In this document: positions 37,101 to 49,517 of the stretch, in pieces
How positions within the stretch are numbered: position 1 is the stretch's first letter
Layout of the letters: the number at the start of each line of letters is the position of its first letter
NCBI GenBank assembly: GCA_000499405.2
Contig: HG738137.1
Coordinates: 7,832,265 to 7,896,264, forward strand
Direction: 5' to 3'
Origin: Onchocerca volvulus
Lineage: Eukaryota > Nematoda > Chromadorea > Rhabditida > Onchocercidae
Length of the DNA stretch: 64,000 nt
Made by a program: the position numbers and the translations under genes
Notes under the pieces: model-generated
Seen by the model: only the letters and a program-made list of their open reading frames with translations
The model's database searches: none
Told to the model about the DNA's origin: nothing

Positions 37101-40100
37101 CCGTAGAAATAGCAAAATATTTTATATTTTAAATATGATAATAAATAAACTTCAAGATATTAGCAGATAAGTAGATAAGTAACAATAACTTACGTTATGC
37201 TACTGGCAGAACATCTTGCTGATGAATTTCGACAAATATAATCAGAACGATTCTCGTCTTCCGATGACGACATTTCTTCTTGTCCCTCATATGATAAAGC
37301 ACGGTTTGAATTATAAACATTAATGCTGGAATTCCGGAAAAAGTTAAATTTGAAAAAATGACAATTTTGGTAAATGACTGCTCTAACATACTTCATGAAT
37401 TGGTATATTTTATTAGCTAAGTTAATCAAATTTTTAACGCAACTTCAAAGCCGCCTGCAAAAAAAAAAAAAAATAAATTGATAAAAAGCTTGATCTTTTT
37501 ATCAATTCAACAATTTTTAAAACTGATTCTTGAGTTACTCTGAATTACAAGAAAGGAAACAATTTAACAAATAATTAATAAAGAGATCATTAGCAATGGC
37601 AGAGACTAATTTTGAAATCACAGAAGCACAATTTGATGATACCTTTGCTTCGTTACGCTTACAGTACCACTCGATTCAGGTCGCATACGCATAACTACAT
37701 TTTTAACATTTTTCAGCGTACTTTTTGGTGGAAAAATATTGGTTTTAACACGCATATTATAACCATATTTTTCACGTTCGCTAACGTATCGTTCACGTTC
37801 GATCAGTTCCTAAAATGAATAAAAATAGTGAATTCTAATTTTAAAAAAAAAATGCTTTTTGAATAAAGTTAAAAGATTTTGGAAAAGTACAGTACACCTG
37901 TTCACGAACTGCTAAATCGTCTAAACATCGTTCTAACTTTGAATAAATTCTGGCTGCTCGTCTCAGCTTATCTTCGTACATTTCCCGAATATCTTGTGCA
38001 TGTTTCAACTCTTCACGTCTCATTCGAAGCAATTCACGCTCTGAAAGTTTCGAATTTTAAAATTTCAAACATAATGAAATCTTCCCAATATAATTACTTT
38101 GAGTTTGTAAACATCAAACTGAAATTTGTAAAAATTGAAATAAAGAGAACTTTAGTTTGAAATTTGCAAAAAATATAACTTATAAATTCTTCATTTCTTA
38201 GGAAATGAGTAAGTTTACAATTTTTTTTTTTTTTTTTTTGTCAATAAAAAAGATTAAAATATCTATTTCATGTTTCGTTTGAAATTCGTCCTCCATAAAT
38301 GTAAAAATAGAAAATAACATCTAAATATTTGTACTTTTTTAAGATCAACAGTCATAAGAAGGTCAATTTAAGGTCATTTTACCGTTGACAGCGTCGTTCT
38401 TCTGTGCCATCGGTTTCTCTTGTCGAATCCCTTTCATATATTCAATAACGTATGCCTTCCAACTTGCCTTTTTTTCCAGCCATTCATCATCACTAATATT
38501 TGTAATTTCAGACTAAAATGAAAATTTTATTAAAATTTGAACCAACTTAGAGAAAGAATTCATTAACTTCAAATACATTGATTTTACCAATTCTTTATTA
38601 ATTTTTAAATTTTTTAAGTTGCTTAAACTTTTTACATTTTGTTCCCTCAATCACCAACGCTCCCCTCTTTTCCCATCTTTATCTTTGATCTTCTGACCCT
38701 ATTGTTTTACTTTTTTCAAAGGGCAGCTCAAATCTTACCTTAAAAACTGCGACATGCTTTAAAATTTGTGAGAAAGAAGGACGATTCTGTGGTTTGATAC
38801 TCCAACACTGCCTCAACAACAATTTCAATCCTTCGGGTGCGGTATCTGGTATTGGTAAGCTCAAGTTGCTAAAAAGAAAGCTCTGATTTATGCGAAATAT
38901 TAAAATATCGAATTTGGTAAGCAAACCTGAAAAGAAAACCAAACTTTTCGTAAGCTTACTTCGAGCCAACACCCCAAATGATCGCCATAGAATCGATATC
39001 TTTGTATGGAATTTCCTGTGTCAAAAGTTCCCATAATACAACTCCAAAGCTCCAAATATCGACCTGTTTTACATATTTAGGATTAGAACACAATTTAAAT
39101 GATAGGCGCAATTAGTCGCAACGGGTCTCAGGTAATCATCAAACTATCGCAATTCAATTTGATAAAATTTAAAATAAATATATATTAAGATTTATATTCA
39201 ACTCTTCGAAAATATAATACTTTTTCAGAGCATGGTTCTTTCTTGATGATTTCAGGCGCCATCCAAGCAGCAGTACCACAAAATGACATCACAATACTTT
39301 TTTGCTTATCCCACTGGTGTGATGTACCAAAATCGCAAATTTTCAAAATATCACTATCATCAACCAGAATGCTGCAAATGAAATCACCAGATTATTAATC
39401 TATTAATTAAAAAAAAAAAAAAAAAAGGAAATTTTCCACTTAAACTCATAAAAGAATGTGATCTGTTGTTTACCAACAAAAAATTGAGGTCAACTGATGT
39501 CAACAAATTAATTCGTTACAATCCTCATGACTACAATACCCTGGAAATTGAACTTCAAGATCGAGTTGTACTGATCAATAGGCTTCAGCTTACTTGGGTG
39601 ACTTGAGATCACGATGTATGATGCGTTTCTGATGCAAATAGTTCATTCCATCACCAATTTGACGAGCCCATTCGCCAAATGTATCTTTTTCAATATGATG
39701 ACCACTTCTGACTAATTCATAAAGTTGTCCCTGACCACAATATTCCATTACTATGCAAAAGCAAGGTGACTGAGTGCAAACACCTCTAAAAATCGAGTGA
39801 TAGTGATATGATAAACAAATTTTTATATGTGATAATCCATCATTCTGAAGAATGCTTATCATTTGTAGCATTTTTTGTTTTTATTGTTTTTTTCCTCTAT
39901 TTAACTTCCTCTTATCATTAATCATACTGCCAATCAATCAATTTCAATATTAGTATAGCTAAAATGATATATTTGGCATTTCTATATGATTTTTAGAGAA
40001 TAAAACTATATAGACATTAATTTTCCACTTAAATATTAAAATTTTTTAAACGATTTTTGATGAAAATTTTTTTGATTTTTTTTTTTTTTTTGATGATCAG

Positions 40101-43100
40101 AAATCTTCAACGAAGTATTATTGTTTTGGTATATAGATTATCCAATTATCCAAATTTTAAGAAACAAGAAATACTGAGAGTTTAGAAATTTCTTAACAAG
40201 AAAGTATAAATAAATTAGATAGATAAGTTAATAAGTAAATAAGTAAATGAGTAAATAATATGGTAAATAAGATGGAGTGGCTAATTTGTCAATACAAATA
40301 ATTTGATTCATTGAGTTAAAAAGAAAAATAAATAGAAAATGAATAAAAATTACATGAATTTGATGAGATTTTCATGATTGAGATGCTGCAAATGTTTGAT
40401 TTCTGTTTCCGATTTATCTTTCACCTTTTTAACCGCAACTAAGCGACCATTCAACTGACCACTAAAGACAGCTCCCTGAGATCCTGAGCCAAGCCATTCC
40501 AAATGAGTGATTGTTTCAAATGGTATTTCCCAATTATTATCCGAAAAAGCTATGGTTGACTTGGTCATTCCACTTAATCTGAAATTAAATAACAAATGAT
40601 TCATGTCAACATTATGATATTTTGATAATAGATATTAAACAAACAAAATCAAATAATAATATCAAGTAATCTGATTAAATCACATGATTTCAAAGAAATG
40701 GAAGAAAAAAGTTGGTAAAAGATTATGAAATAATGCTTACAGTGACTCGGTAGATCGTCCAAAATAACTCCACATCGGTTTGAAACATGAGAACAGTCCT
40801 CTATACAAGATGTCGATGGTGGATATATTATTAGGTGCTAAGTTTTGAAAGCTGCTGTTGATTCCAGCTGGCATTAGACCAGGCGGTGATATCGCTCTGT
40901 TGTTAACTGATATTTCTGAAATTCAAAAAAAAAAAATTAATTGAATTACAGATGATAAGTGATTGATTGTTACATAAATAATTCTCTAAATGATCAAAAA
41001 AATCAAGAGCACTTCTTTTTGGAATCAAACTTTACGAATACTACTCATATACTTATCACTTTTTTGAATAAGCCTTTTGAAATGCAATCACTGCAAACGC
41101 TGCCTGATCATGAAACGAGGTTATCCGGATTCTTATCATCTTCCTGATAGAATTGCTAATTTATGAAGGCTGAGAAATCTTTCAACCACTGCTATTTTGG
41201 TACTCCAAACGGAACAACACAAAATATTCAGATTATTTAGCAGAATGAATGATAGTAGAAACAAAAATGCTCGAATGTGAGGAAGAATGATTCAGATGCG
41301 CCTTTTTAAATAACAAATGTGAACAGATGAAAAGGCATAATCAATGAATACAACGTAATTTACCGTCAACAATGACGCTATCAGCAAGAAGTCGTTTTGG
41401 AATTGGTGCTGAAGGTGCACTTTGGTTCACATCCATTTTACAGTTTGCAAAATTTTGATCAGACATCATTCGAGCCAATTCCGATTTTACAGTCATTGTT
41501 TCATAGCCTGTAGAAAAAATGTACCCGGTTAACAACCAGAAAACTCAGGAATCAGAAAAGTTATTCAATTTCAAAAAGTGATGTTTGTTGTAATGGTTTA
41601 CAATACAAACAATGAAGAAGGACGAATAATGCGAAAGTTTACCAATGAATAAGGGAAAATAAAAGAATAAATCGAAAAATGCTTTCATTCATCCTGAATT
41701 TTGATCCAGAAAATGAAAAGAAATAATCGCAAAGAGAATTATTGATTTGATGTGTTAGAACTTAAAATCAGAAGTGACATGCAAACTAATCAAAATAAAG
41801 TTGAAAATTTTTGGCAATGAAGAAAAATAATGAAAAGGTCATTCACACCAAACAGTTTTCAAAATCAATGAATGGTCACTATATTAGCACAAATGTTAAA
41901 ACACTTTATGGTTTAAAAATGAGAGAGAAAAGAGTTTAAGAGCAGATGAATCTTTTCCTGATCATCTTATCAATTAACTTCTCCTCTTCCTTCCTCAATT
42001 ATCAACGATTATGATAATAGCGATATATGATCAACGCCATTTTGATAATCACTATGAAGAGATCTAGTTTTAATTGAGCTTTTTGAATTAATTTTTGTTA
42101 TCACACTGTTCGGTTTCATCTGGCTTCAGTCTGTGACAGTCTAACAATACTATCATTATTGCTTATCTTATCAGTCTTGAATATGAAAATGTTAGAATTA
42201 GTATTTATAGTTTTAATCAATCAAAAGTTATAATTTAAATCAGCTTGATAAATAATCTTTTTCCTGTTTTTCGGAATATTTTCTGATGAATCATACAAAT
42301 AAATATGATAACAATCAAATAGTAGTGACGGGAAGAAAATGATGAAGTTATATTGTTCTAAAGGTAGGAAATCAAGCAAAATTGATATCTATCTTTTCCT
42401 CACCTCATCTCACCTATCCTATTAACTAATGATGGAGAAAGACTGGATGATATGAGAGATTATGTGATATCAGAGAGTCCAACGACCTGTCACCCACCGA
42501 TCGAGTCGCCTCTCTAAATATTAATCTTTGTTCTATAAATGTCTTTTGTTGAATTTTTATCGCTGAAAACAGGTTTTCTAACCCATTTTTCTATTCTGAC
42601 AAGCAGCAGACGAATCAATCGATCACCCACCTCATTCATAAATATTGTTGATAAATATTTATTACTCATTAAACTGTATGATAGAAATTTGAGGGAAATG
42701 AAAAAGTTCGCAAATTATTTCATTTATTTGGAAAAATTCGTTGTTAAATCGAAATTCTTTCGTAAAACTGTTGAATGCCCACATTTCTCATTCCATTTAT
42801 TCTGACTAACAATATTCAAAAAATTGTTGAGATTTTTGAGTAAGCAATTTCCATTCGTCTTTCTTTCCTTTTTCTTTGCTCTCTAAGAACTTAAAATTTG
42901 ACAATTCTAATTTGAAATAAATTCTAGTTCGAAGGAAGGTTATTGTTACCGTAAAATTATTTAAGGCTGTATCTTAAACGAAATTTAAATTTGAAAAAAG
43001 GAAAAGAAAAAAGCTAAACCATTAACAGTAGAATGTACGATTAGAGCAGAAATTGCGGCATCTGAATTATCACCGTTGACAGGTCTTGGATGAAGATCTT

Positions 43101-43203
43101 TGGATGACGATATGTCTTGGAGCAAAACGGAATGACTCTGATCTTCCAACCGTCGAAGGCCCGACGAAATTTTCGTGTTTTTCTTTGCTGTGCTGAAATT
43201 CAT
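33588..43203 (-). CDS. dlk-1: DLK-1 mixed-lineage MAP3K (MAP3K12/13 homologue)
   Basis: Serine/threonine MAP3K that in worms drives a p38-type cascade for synapse formation and axon regeneration. About 22 exons on the minus strand. An N-terminal [14 protein letters not shown] motif typical of DLKs (near 40800) precedes the kinase domain. That domain has a glycine loop [15 protein letters not shown] lysine, HRDLKSPN catalytic loop (N completed across the 39598/39373 junction), DFGTS, and [14 protein letters not shown]. Next comes a coiled-coil/leucine-zipper stretch (37.9-38.0 kb; [14 protein letters not shown]), then a Ser/Arg-rich C-terminus containing EGRWSDGRL. The exon at 34.2-34.4 kb encodes SDGLSDKE, the activating hexapeptide of C. 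elegans DLK-1L and human MAP3K13. The last exon ends EQMAHC, stop at 33588. The start is uncertain: the first recognised exon has an in-frame ATG at 43203 but also an acceptor at 43192, so upstream exons are possible. Confidence 0.93.
34133..34193. repeat. 61-base poly(A) run
   Basis: An uninterrupted A run, which is poly(T) on the coding strand of dlk-1. It lies in the intron between the SDGLSD exon and the terminal exon. Its length in the assembly should not be trusted. Confidence 0.9.
40215..40275. repeat. AAGTAAAT-type short tandem repeat
   Basis: Runs of AAGTTAAT, AAGTAAAT and AGTAAATG, about 8 bases per unit and imperfect, in a dlk-1 intron just upstream of the ATP-lysine exon. Confidence 0.55.
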
Positions 43204-43749
43204 CAAAAATTTGGTTTTATGGAATGACAAACTTCGTAGAATTATGGAAAATTATTAAAAAAGTGAGTTAAATAAGGATAAATCTATGATCATTTTAATT
43301 CTTTAAATCATTTCCAAAACTTTCTTTTTTTTGCTTTTTTGAAATAAAAAAATTTTTGTTTCTTGTAAAAATGCCAATCTTCGAATATGTGAAAATTTGT
43401 CACATTTTAAAATTAGAGAATCAATAGAAAAGTATGGTAAAGCAACAATGAAAAAAAAAAGTGGGAAGAAATGGTTTGAAAAAAAGATGAATGACAACTT
43501 TTGTTTCAATGTTACTTTTCATAAATTCATGATTTTAATCATGATTCAATTCGATCTAAACTATTCAACAGTTTTGATCATGATTCTAATCGAAATTTTT
43601 GATTTGTCGTAATAAAAACTCAAATTTTTTTTGAGAAAATATCAAATCTTACTTATTTGTGTCAAATATTATTCAAAATTAGGAAATTCAGATAATCAAA
43701 GAATAAATTTCAAAAAAAATCTAAGGCTTTATATAATTTTTATATATTA

Positions 43750-43783
43750 TGTGTTTGTTTGTTTGTTTGTTTGTTTGTTTGTT

Positions 43784-43861
<78 letters not shown>

Positions 43862-43866
43862 TGTTT
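43750..43866. repeat. (GTTT)n-(GT)n compound microsatellite
   Basis: About seven to eight GTTT units followed by about 36 GT units, with a single ATGT interruption near the end. It lies about 0.5 kb upstream of the first recognised dlk-1 exon. A spurious Val/Cys-repeat open frame runs through it. Confidence 0.95.
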
Positions 43867-46800
43867 GCATGAGACGATCATATAGAAACTATCTTTTTTT
43901 TTTCACAGCTAAATAAACAAATATCATAGAAAGTGGAAGAGCTATTACAGTAGAACAGATCATAGCAAGATCTAATAAATCAAAGAATTCGAACTTGGCC
44001 AAAAAAATTACGAATTAGAATTTAAAAAAATTAAAAATTTTATATAATTTTGGTATTAATTATTTAAAAAATAACGGAAATCGCAGTAATTCGAATAGTG
44101 ATAATGAAAATGACTAACTCTTTGATTTGGAAATTTATTATATCTTGTTATGATCTGTTCTACAGTAATAATGATAAAAAGGAGAACAAGAAGATGGAGA
44201 AAACTTTAGTACTGATAACAATAATCACAATAATATCCAATAATAATCGTAAAGTTTTTAAGAACGTTCTTTCACGTTTTCACATTGTTGAAAAGTTGTT
44301 TCACTACTTTTAATATCTTACTTTTGTTTCATGACTGGAATGGTGAAACTGCAACTTTTGATGGTTTGTGGAGGAAATGTCGTGTAGTAATGGAAACAAT
44401 TTTCCTCATCTTGTTTCCTTTCTTTTTTTCGTTTTTACTTCCTTCAAGTCACTTTTCTTGTCGGATAATTGACCTTTTTGACCTCTTTTCCGTAAATTTC
44501 CCGGATAGTACCTCAGTTATTTCTAGCCCCGGTAAAGAATTCAAACAATGAAATTCACTCTTTTTTATTTCAGAATTAGAGTGATGAAATTGGAATGTTA
44601 ATAAGCCACGATGGTATGGCTCACAAATGATCTGTTTAACCTATCATAGCCAGATATTTTACGAAGATCTAGGATCTTTATAGCCTTAGAACTTATCTGA
44701 TGATGAATCATGTAATATATGTTCTCGACAAAAAAAATTGACTAATGGAGATATCAGGAATGTTTAATTTTCCCGCATGGATAATAACTGAAGCAATGAT
44801 AAAAATGGCAGAAGCTGAAAAGTATTGTGAAAAAGACGGTCGCAATATTTGCGAATCCATAAGTGCTTGTTATGCGATATTACGAAATCTAAGTCTGATG
44901 CAGTAGAACACGATGGATTCGGAAAAAGAGCTATTAGTAAAAAGAGCTATTAGAAACCGACATGGAAATCAGCGAATAAAAAACGTTCAAGAATAGCTAT
45001 CACTGATGCCTACTTCATCGCACAAATATTATCATATTAGGTATCATCTGATAAAGAATGCTATCGCTATGTCCCTGTCTTTTACATTTTAATGTGAAGT
45101 ACTATGCAATTCAGGACATTGAACAATTCCTACTTAACTTTTTCAGCATAGAATCCTAGAAGTCAAGTTATTTACAATTAGATAAATATGAACAATATCG
45201 TAGATAATCCTTTCTTCCACCAATGCAGAGGAATTCTCACCAAAATTCCCATATTTAAAAGCTACGCTAGATTCAAAATTCAACAAACTTCATTGAAATA
45301 GTGGAATAAGAGAGAGATGAATACGTTCTTGGCTGGCAATCAAATCTTGAAATGATTATTGATCAGAGCGGAGCAAAACAAATACTGTGAAAAATACACA
45401 AAAGTGATCGTTTGTTGGCATAAAATATCAATGTGTGTTTTTATCTATAAACTTATCATTCTAGAGATAACAAACTAAAACTGTTTGTTCAAATTTCTCA
45501 AATGTTGATGTATCTAAACGTTTATGAATGTTTGCGTTGTCATTTCTTCAAAATACTCTTAATCTCCATTTTGATTCATTGCTCATCGAAAAATATATTT
45601 CCATGGTGATATGATTGTTGAAATTTTGCAAATTACAAAAAAAAAAAAAAAAGAAAAAAAAATGTAAAAAATGAAATGATAACATTTATTTGAACTTTGC
45701 AACACAGATATGAAAACATTTTAAAACTATCACTTGGGACTAAAAAAAAAAATAAATCCAATTCTATCTGGTTGCTAGATGTATTATCAGAAGTTCGTGT
45801 CATTTATGTTATTGATGTATGAGCTTTGTTTGAAACTAGCAATTTCAATCTTAAAAAACTAAATTTTACCTATTAGATTTTCCTTTTTTTAATGTAAGTA
45901 AGAAGAATCTGATTTTGAAAAAGAGAACTGGAAAAATTTTGATTTGGAAGAATTAACAATCTTTTAAGATCTAAAGTTGCCGAAAAGTTTCTCTTTTAAC
46001 TATGATTTTAAAATAAGATATTAAAGATATGTTATCATTGCTCGGCAGAAAAAGATATCAAATTTTCGTAATTATAAAAGATCTCAGTGATAATTTAAAA
46101 TGGACTATGTTTTTTTCTTTTTTTTTTTTTTTTGTTATGATGCTCTGTTAACATATTCCTTAACTTCATCAACAGAATAAAAGTGATATTCAAAGAGCTC
46201 CAATAAAAAGTTGAAAAATTGCTGAATCAAAAATAGAAACATCAATGAACAAATTGTCAGAAAAGATTGATTGCAGAAAGAAAAAATAATTAATTAAAAT
46301 TCATCTATTATTCTGAAATCGAATAATAAATGAAATTGCAACATATATCAGTGATAATCTCTTGACATTGATCAAAGTCTAATCAAAATTTTGCTCACTT
46401 TTATTTGAAAAAAAAAAAAAAACTTTGCAAAATGAAATGCTGTTATAATATTTAAAACTGCTAACCCAATTTTTTTCTGATAATTTTGAAAAATAACTTA
46501 CCAAATCAATTTCATTTCGATTTTATGGCTTCAATTAATTTCATAGATATAAAAAATCCATTGAAATAAAAGAAATAGCAATTGCATATCAATGGCACAT
46601 AGACGATGTATGAATTGTCTCTCAGTTATACATGATAACCGAGCCTAGACCAGAACATGGCCTATGAGCTGGGCTCTATTGATTCAATAAATGGGTACTA
46701 CTGCCATTCATCTGTCTTTTCATTACTTCATTACATGATTCTTTCGTTTGAACGACGGAAAAATGATTGATTCAATGGTTGGCTTTAGGAAGAGACAAGA

Positions 46801-48190
46801 ACTTGTCAGATGTATCCAAAAGACTAGGCTGTTTTGAGACTAGGCTACTCTGCTTATGTCTGCTATTGATATTATCATAGTTGAGCATTTTAAGGCCGAC
46901 CAACCGAAATGTCTCGAAGATGACAGACATCTCCCTGCTGGATTAATCTAATCGTTATTTCATTTCAAATTTCCTTCAAGCAATGCCACAAAGACTACTC
47001 TTCTCTTTCAGATCATTTTAAAATTGAACTATTAAAAAAAATTGTTCAATAGTAGTTCAATAGTTCAATAGTTCAAAATAGTTCAAATCGCTCTTTTTTA
47101 TCTCTATTATCTATTGCTGTTCATTTCTTCAAGATCACTGAAAACAAACATTTCGATACAAATGTGCAGCATTGCAAAATAAATTCACAAAGATAAGATT
47201 GTTCCTTCTAAAAATTCTTACTTTAATCATTGCTTAACATTTCAATTTGATGTTTCATTTGCTTCGTACTGATATTACTCTCTTGCATATCACTTATCAA
47301 TAGCTTAATTCCATTCTAATTGCTACAACTCACATATTGACAGTCCACTAATACAGTTCCTAAAATATGTTTTCAAGTTTGATATTGTAACTACCACTGA
47401 TAACAAATATTCGACTTCATAAAAAGCATATAGAAAATGGGCTAAAAAATAACTCTTATTAGATGCAGCATTTTTTAGAATTTCACTTCATGCCACTAGT
47501 TTCTCTTCACGTATTATATCTCAGCAATGATACCAAAAAAAAAAAGTTGTTTTCTAGAATTCGAATTTACTAATTTCACTTTAAATAATTTTAAATGAGT
47601 ATAATTATTAAATCACTAATGTCTACATAAAGTCAGGTTAATATCTAATTTCATGAAATCTTGACGAAAGCTAGCCAAAGCATTGTTTATCAATGAATTA
47701 AAATTAATTATACATTCAAATGTTTTGAAAACAGTGAATATTTTTGAGATGATCATCTAATAACTATGGTACTAAAATTTTTCTTTTTTGCCTTCCTTGC
47801 AGAGAATTAAGATTAAAAGCACCAGAGTTATTATAGCCGAAGAGAATCCAATACAACAAAAATGTCTAGGAATGCAAAAGAAATATAAACTCGGAATCGA
47901 CTTCAAAATATCACAAAATTTCTTTCTTCATTTTTCAAAAATCTGCCGATAAAAATGAGCAATCGAGAACTATTTCAGTATGTAAATCGTTGAAAATTAT
48001 ATTCTTCTATAATTTGCATTTTTCTAACCTATTTATGTTTAAATGGAGTAATGATAACAACGATAAGATCTTGCTATAACTGATGATAAATCATTGAACA
48101 ATGTACATATCAAAAAAAAAAAAAAAAACTTTCACATTATTTGTAATGTATTTTTAAAGCTGAAAGAAAAATTTTCCAACAGTTAGAATT

Positions 48191-48320
48191 AGTTTTAGAA
48201 AATTGAAATTTTAATTCCTTGTAAAATGCCAAAAAAAAAAAGAAAAAATCAAAATCTAAGTTTAGAAAATTGAACATTTGACTCCTTGTAAAAGAAATTT
48301 TTTTTTGATTCCTTGTAAAA
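48191..48320. repeat. Imperfect direct repeat of TTTAGAAAATTGAA...CCTTGTAAAA
   Basis: The phrase TTTAGAAAATTGAA followed by about ten bases and TCCTTGTAAAA occurs twice, with a third partial TTCCTTGTAAAAATG. A-rich spacers separate the copies. No coding role seen. Confidence 0.6.
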
Positions 48321-49517
48321 ATGTTTTTTAGAAAAACACGAAAAAATTCATAAAAGAATTTTAAAACGGCTTATTAAATTTCCATTTGCAATTCATCTAT
48401 TTTAACCAAATCATCCCAGAAGATCATTTAGATACTTAAACATCCTTCCAGATCATTCATTTTTCTATGCCCTTTTTCATGTTTTTCTTAGAAATTTTGT
48501 GTTAACATTGGATGATTATCTAATACGATCAATCTCAATGTGAACGATAAATATTCCTTTCTCTCCTTTTACATTATATATAATTCAATTAAAATATTTT
48601 GAAAAGCATTTATGCATTTAAGTCCTCAAACAAAGTAATGCGAAACATCAGTAAGGTTTGCAATGCGGAAATTATTTCGTTTTAACAATAAAATGAAAGC
48701 TTATCATCTTATTTCTGCTTCCGATAAATTTTCCTTGGATATTGTTCAAGTGACCTATAATTCAATATTATTCGACTTCTCGTTACACAACAAATTCTGT
48801 TATTTTCTACTTTCGTAAACAACAAATTCATCTTTTGGAAAAAGGAACGAATAGTGCAACTTAACGAAACATTGCTTACATTTTTTAACAGGTATTTTAG
48901 CAGAAAGAGCAAAAATAAAATGAGTAGAACAATTAATGCTCATGTTTGTTAAAAAATATAAAATTTCTTGCCATTTTCACGAGTGCTGCTTAAAACGTTC
49001 AAAAAAAGGATTTGTTGTGACTTTTTTTTTTTAAAGTGAATTGTTTTTTTAATGGTTTCAAGTATGAATGAAGTTTTTAGCAACTATTTTGCCTAACAAA
49101 ATCCAAAGTTACAGTTTAAAACTTTACAAAAACAACAAAATTTTATCGAAACAATCAAGTCTGTACATTGAAAGTTAGAAGTCCAATTGAACAAATTAGG
49201 AGTATAAATTAGGAGTCTAATTAGATATATTATCTTCTTGCTGTTTTTATTTCGCTTCTGTTTAGTGGCCACTAAAAATCCCAAATATAATGTTTGAGAC
49301 CGTATAAATTTGATCAAAGAGAAAAAATGATTTATAATTTTCAATTTCATTATCAGATTCGGATAGCCTATTATTTTCTTATAAACTGGATCAAAAATAT
49401 GGCATCTTGAAATTGCGAAAAGTTTGAGGTATGAAATGTTTTTGCACATAGTAACATATTTTTCCTAATGAAATACATTGCGATAATAAACAATAAGAAA
49501 TAAGATAAAAGTAATAT

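Larger units (their letters stand above)
43204..49517. other. Gene-free region upstream of dlk-1
   Basis: More than 6 kb without a supported exon on either strand. Open frames here are short and of biased composition. It holds a large GTTT/GT microsatellite, a short AGTTCAAT repeat at 47040-47090 and a duplicated AT-rich phrase at 48191-48320. It may hold undetected 5' exons, a long first intron or the promoter of dlk-1. Confidence 0.5.

Noticed and set aside
39590..39600. Apparent loss of the catalytic-loop Asn in DLK-1 (HRDLKSPK)
   Set aside because: The Lys comes from reading into the intron; splicing AA|C to the next exon restores HRDLKSPN.
43631..43885. 84-codon frame with Cys/Val repeats
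   Set aside because: Direct translation of the GTTT/GT microsatellite.
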